Assembly (NCBI RefSeq): GCF_002929705.1
Contig: NZ_PJIN01000004.1
Coordinates: 310,001-374,000, forward strand
Origin: Arthrobacter sp. N199823
Lineage (GTDB): Bacteria > Actinomycetota > Actinomycetes > Actinomycetales > Micrococcaceae
Length of the DNA stretch: 64,000 bases
Direction: 5' to 3'
This document shows positions 8,420 through 16,378 of this stretch, piece after piece. The notes below the pieces were generated by a model. It had not been told where the DNA came from, searched no databases, and worked only from the letters and a program-made list of their open reading frames with translations. The position numbers were made by a program, and so were the translations under genes. Position 1 is the first letter of the stretch. The number at the start of each line of letters is the position of its first letter.

Positions 8420-9855
8420 TTGTTTTCCTCCTGCGCGTCCAGCTCGGTTGCGGCGTCCGGTAAGGGCTCAGTGGCGTGCTCGGCTACTGCCGTCTTGGTC
8501 TTGACCTTGGGCATTTGCGCAGCTAGCGCCGCCTTCGTCATGGCCTTCAACACAGCCGTGTCCGCACGGTCCAAGGCGCTCTGGGCGTCGGCCCGGGCGG
8601 CATCTGTTTCCGCGGCACGTTTTGCTGCTTTGGCGGCAACCTTTTGGGCAGCGACAGCCTTCGCTGCGAGACGGTCACGTTCCTTTTTGCTGGGAATGTG
8701 CACGGCGTCGCCCACGGCGTCAACGTCACTCAGAGCGTTGCTGTGATCCACAGTTTCACGCTGAGACAAGAAGAACATGAACAAGATCGAGCCAAGCCCC
8801 AACACGGCGACAATGACGACGCCCACGATCCCGACCCGCATCAGCAAGGCAGCGAGGCCGCCAACTATTGCGGCGGCTGGCAGCGTGAGTAACCAGGCAA
8901 TACCAATCTTGCCGATAGCACCCCAACGAACTGTGGAGCCCTTGCGGCCCAGTCCGGAACCAATCACGGAGCCGGAGGCCACGTGGGTGGTGGAGAGCGC
9001 AAAGCCGAGGTGACTGGAGGCCAAAATGGCTGCGGCGGTGCTGGTTTCGGCGGCGAAGCCCTGCGCTGGCTTGACGTCAGTCAGACCAGAGCCCAGGGTA
9101 CGGATGATGCGCCAGCCACCCACATAGGTTCCGCCGGCAATGGCCACCGCACAGGCCGCAATGACCCAGAAGTGCGGGCCGGTTCCGGCTTCCTGCAGAT
9201 TCGATGCCACCAGCACCAAGGTGATAACACCCATGGTTTTTTGGGCATCGTTGGTGCCGTGCGCCAGTGCTACCAAGGAGGAGCTAAAGACCTGGCCGCG
9301 ACGGAAACCGCCGCGCTTCTGTGTCAGCTTGTCGCCGGAGTCCGGATCGGAACGGCGGGTGATCCCATACGCCAACTTGGTACACAGATACGCCACCAAA
9401 CCGGCGATGGCCGGGGCCAAGACCGCTGGCAGCAACACCTTGGAGACAACCACGGCAAAGTTCACCGCCCCGAAGGACCAGGTGCCCACAATGGCAGCAC
9501 CTATCAAGCCGCCGAAGAGTGCGTGCGAGGAACTGGAAGGCAATCCCAGAAGCCACGTGAACAGGTTCCACAACACCGCACCCATCAAACCGGCAAAGAT
9601 CATCCCCGGGGTGATGGCGACACCGTTGGGCCCACCCTCGTTGATGATGCCACCGGAGATGGTCTTGGCCACCTCCGTGGAAAGGAAGGCGCCCACCAAG
9701 TTCAAGATAGCGGCCAGCGCCACTGCAGTCTTGGGTTTGATGGCACCTGTGGCAATGGGTGTAGCCATGGCGTTGGCTGTGTCGTGAAAGCCATTCGTAA
9801 AGTCAAAAAAGAGGGCCAGTGCTATAACTAGCACGACCATGAAGGTGAGATCCAC
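8416..9855 (-). CDS. pit: PiT-family inorganic phosphate transporter
   Basis: Imports phosphate, usually as metal-phosphate with proton symport. The 479-residue protein has two PiT repeats with the signatures DFTNGFHDTANAMAT (residue ~18) and ALAHGTNDAQKTMG (~200), about ten membrane helices, and GLPSSSSHAL/ALSTTHV loops. The last ~110 residues form a charged, Ala/Lys-rich cytoplasmic tail with coiled-coil character. That tail is not needed for transport in the family. A PHO-like direct repeat lies ~155 bases upstream. No DUF47/PhoU-like partner is adjacent; instead a small membrane protein is coupled to its 3' end. Confidence 0.93.
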   Translation of the reverse strand: MDLTFMVVLVIALALFFDFTNGFHDTANAMATPIATGAIKPKTAVALAAILNLVGAFLSTEVAKTISGGIINEGGPNGVAITPGMIFAGLMGAVLWNLFTWLLGLPSSSSHALFGGLIGAAIVGTWSFGAVNFAVVVSKVLLPAVLAPAIAGLVAYLCTKLAYGITRRSDPDSGDKLTQKRGGFRRGQVFSSSLVALAHGTNDAQKTMGVITLVLVASNLQEAGTGPHFWVIAACAVAIAGGTYVGGWRIIRTLGSGLTDVKPAQGFAAETSTAAAILASSHLGFALSTTHVASGSVIGSGLGRKGSTVRWGAIGKIGIAWLLTLPAAAIVGGLAALLMRVGIVGVVIVAVLGLGSILFMFFLSQRETVDHSNALSDVDAVGDAVHIPSKKERDRLAAKAVAAQKVAAKAAKRAAETDAARADAQSALDRADTAVLKAMTKAALAAQMPKVKTKTAVAEHATEPLPDAATELDAQEENK

Positions 9856-10010
9856 CCGCGATCCAATCTTGAGAGGGCGTAAGCGAGACTGTGAACAGAT
9901 AGCCGGAAATCCTATGCCAACGCCGATGACTTGCGGCAGTGCTGACGAACCGAACCGCTTACGATCCTACGATGATTTTGCCCTGCTTGGTGTCCAGTGA
10001 CCCCACTTAA

Positions 10011-10039
10011 GGTTAACGGAAGGTGAACAAGGGGTAAAC
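10011..10039 (-). promoter_or_regulatory. PHO-box-like triple direct repeat upstream of pit
   Basis: Three heptamers, GGTTAAC (10011), GGTGAAC (10022) and GGTAAAC (10033), repeat with an exact 11-base period. On the minus strand they read GTTTACC, GTTCACC, GTTAACC, close to the GTTCACC direct repeats bound by actinobacterial PhoP. The site is ~155 bases upstream of pit. A possible -10, TAGGAT, lies at 9964-9969 on the minus strand. The match is to known PhoP sites; binding here is inferred. Confidence 0.55.
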
Positions 10040-10040
10040 C

Positions 10041-10163
10041 GTGGTGTTTAAGGGCCGTGCCAGCACGGTTCGTAAAGAAGAATCTGCGGAGGAGGCTCAC
10101 CAGATTGTGAGAAAAATTGCTGCTCAGCTCAACAGTGCGAGCAGTCCGCCGGAGGCAATTTGA
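10041..10163 (+). CDS. possible 40-residue small protein
   Basis: A short frame begins with two GTG codons preceded by AAGGGG six bases upstream, an excellent ribosome site. It encodes a basic/acidic helical peptide (VVFKGRASTVRKEESAEEAH, then QIVRKIAAQLNSASSPPEAI). I recognise no family. Its ribosome site overlaps the PHO-like repeat, so either the box regulates this gene or the overlap is coincidental. It could instead be a remnant of a longer gene. Confidence 0.3.
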   Translation: MVFKGRASTVRKEESAEEAHQIVRKIAAQLNSASSPPEAI

Positions 10164-10373
10164 CCCGGATTTCCGGGCGCTAGGACCGCTGGCGAGATGC
10201 TCCTGGCTGGCCCGCTGTCGCCGAGGAAGCAGCCCACTGCCATGACGCCGCACCGGACGCTGGTGCGGCTCAACCGTCCCGAGATCGGATCACGGTGTTT
10301 TGTTCATCACTATGGTCCCGATGTCGAGAAAAAGGATCCAAAGCCCCCCATTGCGGCTACCCACCATACAGTT
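10164..10373. other. no supported gene
   Basis: Together with the pit upstream region this fills the gap between pit and the first flavin oxidoreductase. Short frames exist on both strands but none has a ribosome site or family resemblance. No tRNA fold was found by eye. Confidence 0.5.
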
Positions 10374-10406
10374 GTGGCCCCCGCATCGACGCGGGGGCCA
10401 TAACTT
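10374..10406. terminator. GC-rich hairpin with short T run
   Basis: TGGCCCCCGC...GCGGGGGCCA forms a ~10-bp stem with a five- to six-base loop, followed by AACTTTT on the plus strand. It lies downstream of the minus-strand flavin oxidoreductase gene (ending at 10485) and may serve either strand. Confidence 0.55.
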
Positions 10407-10484
10407 TTCAGCTCATTCGCCACAGTCCTGACAGCGAAAAGACTGCCAGCGGCTGATCCTTGCTGGCCCTAGGCCTTGCTGCTG

Positions 10485-11543
10485 CTAACCCTTGTGAAGG
10501 TTCTCCCGCACAAGCGGGGCAACTTCAGTGGCGTACAGCTCAATGCTCTTCATCATGGCCTCATGAGGGAGCGTGCCGTGGCTGTACTTCAGATCAAAGC
10601 GTGAGAGGCCCAGCGCTGTGGCCACCGTGGTGATCTTCCTGGCCACGGTCTCAGGGGAACCCACCATGAGTGCACCAGTAGGTCCGGCCGTGGCATCAAA
10701 ATCGGTCCGCGTCATGGGCGGCCAGCCACGGTCGCGTCCAATGCGGCCGTGAGCTGCGGCGTAGTGCGGCCACAGCTCGTCCATGGCCTGCTGATCCGTG
10801 GCGGCAATGTGACCGGGCGAGTGAACACCAATGGGCTGTTCCGGCTGCCCGAATTCTTTCAGAGCCCGGTGGTAAAGCTCAGCAAAGGGTGTGAACTGTG
10901 CCGGCTCACCACCAATGATGGCCAGCATTAGCGGCAGTCCGTAGTGGGCAGCACGCACCACCGACTGCGGGCTGCCACCCACAGCGACCCAGGTTTTCAG
11001 TGATCCGGATTCGGTGTGCGGGTACACCATTTGGCTGTGCATGTCCGGGCGGGTGTTACCGCTCCAGCTCACAGGGCCTTCCTTGCGCAGCTCGCTGAAC
11101 AGCTCCAACTTCTCCTCAAAGAGCTCCTCATAGTTGGCGAGGTCAAAACCAAACAGGGGGAAGGATTCTGTGAAGGATCCCCTACCCAGGGTCACTTCGG
11201 CGCGGCCGGAAGAAACGGCGTCGAGCGTGGAAAAACGCTGGAACACCCGGATGGGATCATCGGAGCTGAGCACGGTAACTGCCGATCCCAAACGGATACG
11301 CTGGGTCTGTCCTGCAATGGCGGAGAGCACCATGTCGGGGGATGAAATGGCGTAGTCGTCCCGGTGGTGTTCGCCAACGCCGAAGTAGTCCAGGCCCAGC
11401 TTGTCGGCCAAGACGGCCTGTTCGACGACGTCACGAATCACGTGTGCGGCAGGCTTGGGTGCACCGGTGGCATCGAGAGTGATGTCTCCAAAAGTGTCCA
11501 ATCCCAGCTCAAACTGCTGGGGCGAGGAAGTACTGCTGGCCAT
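10485..11543 (-). CDS. LLM-class flavin-dependent oxidoreductase (paralogue 1)
   Basis: A bacterial-luciferase-like TIM-barrel enzyme using reduced FMN or F420. Recognisable family blocks are FELGLDTFGD at the start, GLDYFGVGEHHRDDYA, LGSAVTVLSSDDPIRVFQRF, EVTLGRGSFTESFPLFGFD and WVAVGGSPQSVVRAA. Substrate cannot be read from sequence. In-frame starts at 11561 (TTG), 11552 (ATG) and 11543 (ATG) are possible; I use 11543 because it gives the family N-terminus and lies after a weak GGAAACC. It shares its main motifs with the gene at 12967-14010, so the two are duplicates separated by an aminotransferase gene. Confidence 0.88.
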   Translation of the reverse strand: MASSTSSPQQFELGLDTFGDITLDATGAPKPAAHVIRDVVEQAVLADKLGLDYFGVGEHHRDDYAISSPDMVLSAIAGQTQRIRLGSAVTVLSSDDPIRVFQRFSTLDAVSSGRAEVTLGRGSFTESFPLFGFDLANYEELFEEKLELFSELRKEGPVSWSGNTRPDMHSQMVYPHTESGSLKTWVAVGGSPQSVVRAAHYGLPLMLAIIGGEPAQFTPFAELYHRALKEFGQPEQPIGVHSPGHIAATDQQAMDELWPHYAAAHGRIGRDRGWPPMTRTDFDATAGPTGALMVGSPETVARKITTVATALGLSRFDLKYSHGTLPHEAMMKSIELYATEVAPLVRENLHKG

Positions 11544-11630
11544 GGTTTCCATCCAATCCAAATAAATATGCGTTTGTATCTACTTGGGGAACCAGCGGGT
11601 TGGTAAAACTATTCCCGCGCACCCGGCCAG

Positions 11631-12866
11631 CTAGTGACGCGCCAGAGCCGCCTTGCTGCGGTACACAGCCAGGAACGTGCTGATGCGCCGGATGGCCTCA
11701 TCAATGTCGGTCACAGAGGGCAAGATCACGAACCTGAAGTGGTCCGGGGTGGGCCAGTGGAATGCCGTGCCGTGGCTGACCAGGATTTTCTGGTCTTGGA
11801 GCAGGTCAATCACAAACTTCTCATCGGATTCAATGGGATACAGGGCGGGATCGAGTTTTACGAACAAGTACATGGCACCGGCAGCCGGGACGCACGACAC
11901 GCCGGGCAGCGCATTGAGCAGCTGCGAGGCCCTGTCACGCTGTTCGCGCAGCCGTCCGCCGGGCTTGGTGAGGTCATTGATGCTCTGATAGCCGCCCAAC
12001 GAGGTCTGAATGGCGTGCTGGGCCGGGACGTTAGCGCAGAGGCGCAGGGATGCCAGCAACTCCAGCCCTTCCTTGAAGCCAGCCATCGCGGCCCGGGGGC
12101 CGGAGAGAGCCACCCAGCCAGCGCGGTAGCCGGGCATTCTGTAAGCCTTGGACAAGCCGCTAAATGTCAGCACGCAAATATCATCGGCGAGAGAGGCCAT
12201 GTGGATATGACTGTGGCCGTCATAGAGGATCTTCTCGTAGATCTCATCCGAGAAGATCGCCAGATCGTGTTTACGAGCCAGCTCCACAAACTGTTCCAGA
12301 ATGTGCGCCGGGTAAACGGCACCCGTGGGGTTGTTCGGGTTGATGATGACAATAGCCCGGGTCGCCGGGGTGATCTTGGCCTCGACGTCGGCCATGTCCG
12401 GCCACCACTCATTGTCCTCATCACACAGATAGTGCACGGGGACACCGCCGGTTAGGGTGACAGTTGCTGTCCAGAGCGGGTAGTCGGGGGCCGGGATGAG
12501 GACCTCGTCGCCGTTTTCCAAAAATGCCTGCAGCGTCATGGAGATGAGCTCGCTGACCCCGTTGCCGACAAAAATGTCATCGACGCCAATCTTCATCAAA
12601 CCCTTGGTTTGGTAGTACTGCGAGATGGCGGTGCGTGCGGAGAAGATGCCCTTGGAATCGCTGTACCCCTGGGCTCCGCGGAGGTGATGAATCATGTCCA
12701 CCACAATGGATTCGGGCGCCTCCAGGCCGAACGGGGCGGTGTCACCAAGATTCATGCGCAGGATCCGATGGCCCTCCGCCTCCATCTTTTGGGCCGCATG
12801 CAAGATGGGACCACGGAGTTCGTACCGGACGTTGGCTAGCTTGGAAGAATGTTGCATGGGGCGCAT
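11631..12866 (-). CDS. alaA: AlaA-type PLP-dependent aminotransferase
   Basis: Class I/II aminotransferase that in E. coli makes alanine from pyruvate and glutamate. The sequence tracks E. coli AlaA along its whole length: RYELRGPILHAA, MNLGDTAPFGLEAPE, GYSDSKGIFSAR, VGNGVSELI, IPAPDYPLWTA, INPNNPTGAVY, FSDEIYEKILYD, SGLSKAYRMPGYRAGW (PLP lysine in SGLSK), and RLCANVPAQHAIQT. The frame is open to 13403 but the upstream part is antisense-like shadow over the next gene. The ATG at 12866 matches AlaA length (411 residues versus 405). Confidence 0.92.
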   Translation of the reverse strand: MRPMQHSSKLANVRYELRGPILHAAQKMEAEGHRILRMNLGDTAPFGLEAPESIVVDMIHHLRGAQGYSDSKGIFSARTAISQYYQTKGLMKIGVDDIFVGNGVSELISMTLQAFLENGDEVLIPAPDYPLWTATVTLTGGVPVHYLCDEDNEWWPDMADVEAKITPATRAIVIINPNNPTGAVYPAHILEQFVELARKHDLAIFSDEIYEKILYDGHSHIHMASLADDICVLTFSGLSKAYRMPGYRAGWVALSGPRAAMAGFKEGLELLASLRLCANVPAQHAIQTSLGGYQSINDLTKPGGRLREQRDRASQLLNALPGVSCVPAAGAMYLFVKLDPALYPIESDEKFVIDLLQDQKILVSHGTAFHWPTPDHFRFVILPSVTDIDEAIRRISTFLAVYRSKAALARH

Positions 12867-12966
12867 GCATTCCATTTTTACACACGCGCCCCGGCAAGCT
12901 GCCAACCCGTCCACACTGCGGTTAGCCCATGGCACTGCCCCACGGCCGCCCACCCACAGCCAGGAG

Positions 12967-14010
12967 TTACTTCTTGGCCAACAGCCGCTCCACGCGTGGC
13001 TTGACCTCGGCGGCAAGCAGCGTGATCGATTCGAGCAGGTGTTCGTGCGGCAAACCGCCAATGTCGCTTTGCAGGAAGTGGCGCATATGACCCATGTAGC
13101 CGTGTAGGTGCACGATCCGCTGCGCCACCTCGTCAGGATCGCCCACATAGTAGGCACCTGGCGCGTCAGCCTGGGCAAGGTAGGCATTCTTATCCGGTGC
13201 CGGCCAGCCGCGCAACTGTCCCATCTCCACATTGAGGTTGTGCCAGCCCGGGTAGAAGCGCTCCAGCGCCTCTTTTTTGGTGGGGGCCACCAGACCCAGG
13301 GCGGCCACGGAAATCTTGATATCAGCACCAGTGTGCCCGGCTTGCTCGGCCGATTTCCGGTACAGCTCGGCCAGCGGAGCAAATCTGTGCGGCGCACCGC
13401 CAATGATCCCGTAGGAGACGGGCAGTCCCAGTTGTCCGGCCCTAGCGGACGACGCCGGGCTGCCGCCGGTTGCGATCCACAGCGGCAGCTTCCCCTTTAC
13501 TGGGCGCGGGACGACGGCCAGGTTGTCAATGGCCGGACGTACGCTGCCGCTCCAGGTAACGCTTTCGGTCTCGGCATTATTGATGGCCATGAGCAGCTCA
13601 AGCTTTTCGGAGTAGAGCTGGTCATAGTCACGCAGATCGAAGCCAAAGAGCGGGAACGTCTCCACGGAGGAGCCGCGTCCGGCAGTGATTTCAATGCGCC
13701 CATCACCCGAAATGGCATCGGCCGTGGCCATCTGCTGGTAGACCCGAACAGGATCGTCGGTGCTGATGATGCTGGCGGCACTGCCGAGTTTGATGTTTTT
13801 GGTGGCCCCTGCTGCGGCAGCCAGCATGGCTCCGGGCGATGAGGCGGGCATGGAGACGGTGTGATGCTCCCCCACTCCGAAGTAGTCCAAGCCCTGCATA
13901 TCGGCATGAACAATTGCCTCAAACAGGTTCCTGATGCCCTCAGCCGTGGACCCAGGCGTGCCGTCCGCATTGAGGGGTGTATCGCCAAAGCTGTACGCGC
14001 CGATTTCCAT
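12967..14010 (-). CDS. LLM-class flavin-dependent oxidoreductase (paralogue 2)
   Basis: A 347-residue luciferase-like monooxygenase with the same block order as the gene at 10485: EIGAYSFGD, GLDYFGVGEHHTVSMP, LGSAASIISTDDPVRVYQQM, EITAGRGSSVETFPLFGFD, WIATGGSPASSARAG. The ATG is preceded by GGAAGG at seven bases. It is upstream of alaA (100-base gap) and probably shares its transcript. The physiological substrate is unknown; family members act in desulfonation, xenobiotic oxidation or F420 chemistry. Confidence 0.88.
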   Translation of the reverse strand: MEIGAYSFGDTPLNADGTPGSTAEGIRNLFEAIVHADMQGLDYFGVGEHHTVSMPASSPGAMLAAAAGATKNIKLGSAASIISTDDPVRVYQQMATADAISGDGRIEITAGRGSSVETFPLFGFDLRDYDQLYSEKLELLMAINNAETESVTWSGSVRPAIDNLAVVPRPVKGKLPLWIATGGSPASSARAGQLGLPVSYGIIGGAPHRFAPLAELYRKSAEQAGHTGADIKISVAALGLVAPTKKEALERFYPGWHNLNVEMGQLRGWPAPDKNAYLAQADAPGAYYVGDPDEVAQRIVHLHGYMGHMRHFLQSDIGGLPHEHLLESITLLAAEVKPRVERLLAKK

Positions 14011-14188
14011 GGTGCCTTCCAGAATTCATGATGTGCCAGCACACTGTGCCGAGCCACGAATATACGTGGTACTACAGATCATATTGAGTACAGATCATTT
14101 GGGCAAGCTGGGCCCGGGCCAGAGTGTGGGCACAATCAGACGCGCAGGCAGACTCGCAATCAGCCACGGCATGGCGTCTGAGGCGCAA

Positions 14189-15910
14189 TCACAGCAGCGG
14201 CAGAGACTGCTCCTTGACCTGCTTGCGGAGGATCTTGCCCAGCATGGAGCGTGGCATGTCATCGATGGCCACAATGCGAACGGGCACCTTGTACCTGGCC
14301 ATGAGTCCCTTGCAGTAGGCGCGGAGGGCGGCCTCATCCAACGCCACACCGGGTTCCAGCTGCACGGCAGCCACCACCATTTCGCCACCGCGCTGGGCAA
14401 CTTGGCCGAACACTGCCGCATCCACCACATGCTCATGCTGACGCAACACGGCTTCCACCTCGGAGGGGGAAACATTGAATCCACCGGTAATGACCAGTTC
14501 CTTGGCTCGATCCACAATGGTGGTGAAGCCTTGTTCATTGACTGTGACCATGTCACCTGTGCGCAGCCAGCCGTCCCTGGTCAAACTCTTGGCGGTTTCC
14601 TCGGGGTTGTTCCAATAGCCCTGGAATATCTGCGGACCCTTGAGCAGCAGCTCGCCGGCCTCACCCTGGCCAACCTCGCGAGAGGGCTCGTCCAGGTCCA
14701 CCACCTTCATCAAGGTGGAGGGGAACGGCACGCCAATGGTGCCCGTCTGCCGGGTTTCTGCGAAGGGGTTGCCGAGAGCCACAGGGGACGATTCAGTCAT
14801 GCCATAACCTTCAACCAGCAACCCTCCGGAAACCGATTCCCACAGCTCAACCACGTGGTTGGGCAAGTTCATGGCCCCGGAGATGCAGAATTTGCAGGAG
14901 CGCAGCGACACGCCCTTCTCCTTGGCAGCAAGGGCCGTGCGCTCATAAATGGGCGGAACGGCGCAGTACACCGTGGCGGGCGATTTCTTCATCGCAGACA
15001 GCACCAGATCGGCGTCGAACTTAGGAAAGAGGACCAGCAGGCCTTGCTTGCGAATACCGAACGTGAGGTACAGCGTCATGCCAAAGGCGTGGAACATGGG
15101 CAGCACGGCGTACAGAATTTCCTTCTGCTGCTGCGCGCCGTGCATCCAGGCTTCGCCCTGGAGCGCGTTGGCATACAAGTTGAGGTGGGTCAGCTTGGCA
15201 CCCTTGGGCCGGCCCGTGGTGCCTGAGGTGTAGCCAATCACGGCCAGATCGGTGACCACGGGGCGCGGGTGGAGCGGATCAAGGGGGCCACCTGCGAGGA
15301 ACTGCTTCCAAGGCAGCGTACCGGGCGCCGGGGCAGTCAAGGACGCGCGGGTCTCGCGAAGCTTTTTCAACGGCAATTTCAAGGCCAAGCGTTTGACGGC
15401 CGGGAATTCCGCCAGCAGATCCACGGAAACGATGCGGTCAAGAGCTACATCGGCGGGGAACTCCTGCACAGCCGGAACCACCTTGTTCCAGGCAATCACG
15501 ACGCGGGCCTGATGATCCTCAAATTGGTGGCGAAGTTCCCGTGAAGTGTAAAGCGGGTTGTGTTCAACCACCACTGCCCCGAGCCGCAGCACCGCGTAAA
15601 AGGCCACCACGTGTTGTGGACAGTTCGGCAAAATCAAGGCCACACGGTCCCCGTGGCCGACCCCTAGCTTGCGCAGACCCTCGGCAGCCCGGGCCACCTG
15701 CTCCCCCAGCTCACGGTAGCTGGTGCGCCGGCCAAAGAATTCCATGGCCGGATGCTCACCGGCTTCCTGCACGGAACGCTCAAACATCTCCACCAGCGAT
15801 TCAGTGGGCAGCTCGATATCGGCCGGCACACCCGGCTGGTAGTTGGCCACCCAAGGCTGCTGGACGGGGCCGGGTGAGGGGGCTGGGCTGGTGGTTTCGT
15901 TGTGCGGCAT
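14189..15910 (-). CDS. long-chain fatty acid / acyl-CoA ligase (FadD-like)
   Basis: An AMP-forming acyl-CoA synthetase that activates carboxylic acids through an acyl-adenylate. The ATP/AMP signature is GYTSGTTGRPKGAKLTH (around residue 205). Other blocks are VEGYGMTESSPV, DGWLRTGDM, VDRAKELVITGGFNVSP and the C-terminal catalytic lysine region SMLGKILRKQVKE. At 573 residues it has typical length. The start at 15910 (MPHNETTS) follows a weak GGA; an in-frame ATG at 15937 would add nine residues. Chain-length preference cannot be deduced. No beta-oxidation genes are adjacent. Confidence 0.9.
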   Translation of the reverse strand: MPHNETTSPAPSPGPVQQPWVANYQPGVPADIELPTESLVEMFERSVQEAGEHPAMEFFGRRTSYRELGEQVARAAEGLRKLGVGHGDRVALILPNCPQHVVAFYAVLRLGAVVVEHNPLYTSRELRHQFEDHQARVVIAWNKVVPAVQEFPADVALDRIVSVDLLAEFPAVKRLALKLPLKKLRETRASLTAPAPGTLPWKQFLAGGPLDPLHPRPVVTDLAVIGYTSGTTGRPKGAKLTHLNLYANALQGEAWMHGAQQQKEILYAVLPMFHAFGMTLYLTFGIRKQGLLVLFPKFDADLVLSAMKKSPATVYCAVPPIYERTALAAKEKGVSLRSCKFCISGAMNLPNHVVELWESVSGGLLVEGYGMTESSPVALGNPFAETRQTGTIGVPFPSTLMKVVDLDEPSREVGQGEAGELLLKGPQIFQGYWNNPEETAKSLTRDGWLRTGDMVTVNEQGFTTIVDRAKELVITGGFNVSPSEVEAVLRQHEHVVDAAVFGQVAQRGGEMVVAAVQLEPGVALDEAALRAYCKGLMARYKVPVRIVAIDDMPRSMLGKILRKQVKEQSLPLL

Positions 15911-16096
15911 GATTCCATCTTGCCGTCTGTGCGCCATTTTCAAAACTTTTACCCAACGGTGCTGGACTCTGGGCGGAAGGGTGGCTAGCGTGGGGATTCC
16001 GGACCTTGTAGAAAATAACTTGCAGGAACAATACTTGGACCGGATGCCATGCGAACAGCAGCACATTCACTACTAGTTCACTATTAGGAGACTGTT

Positions 16097-16366
16097 ATGG
16101 GTTTCATCGGATGGATTATTTTGGGCCTCATCGTCGGGGCCATCGTCAAGGCCATCATGCCCGGCAAGGTGGGCGGCGGCTGGGTCACGAGCCTGATCCT
16201 CGGTGTGGTTGGTGCCATTGTTGGCGGCTGGATCGGGGACCTGCTCTTCAACAAGGGTGAAATGGGCTTCTTCAACATCGGCTCTTGGCTGTTGGCAATT
16301 GTCGGCGGCTTGGTGGTCGCCGGCATTTACGGTGCCATCACCGGACGCAACAAGACCTCCGCCTAG
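16097..16366 (+). CDS. GlsB/YeaQ/YmgE stress-response membrane protein
   Basis: An 89-residue transglycosylase-associated family protein with three glycine-rich membrane segments: GFIGWIILGLIVGAIVKAIM, SLILGVVGAIVGGWIGDLLF and IGSWLLAIVGGLVVAGIYGA. Such proteins are often induced by general, acid or osmotic stress, but their biochemical role is unclear. AGGAG is placed seven bases before the ATG. The next gene begins 13 bases downstream, with a hairpin between their coding parts. Confidence 0.9.
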   Translation: MGFIGWIILGLIVGAIVKAIMPGKVGGGWVTSLILGVVGAIVGGWIGDLLFNKGEMGFFNIGSWLLAIVGGLVVAGIYGAITGRNKTSA

Positions 16367-16378
16367 GAGCGGCGAATC

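Noticed and set aside
10197-10403. 68-codon frame before the hairpin at 10374
   Set aside because: No ribosome site, no family resemblance and it runs through the terminator stem.
12867-13403. N-terminal extension of alaA
   Set aside because: It overlaps the upstream flavin oxidoreductase gene in another frame and does not resemble AlaA.
13934-15226. 430-codon plus-strand frame over the acyl-CoA ligase
   Set aside because: It is antisense to a complete AMP-forming ligase whose motifs are all intact.
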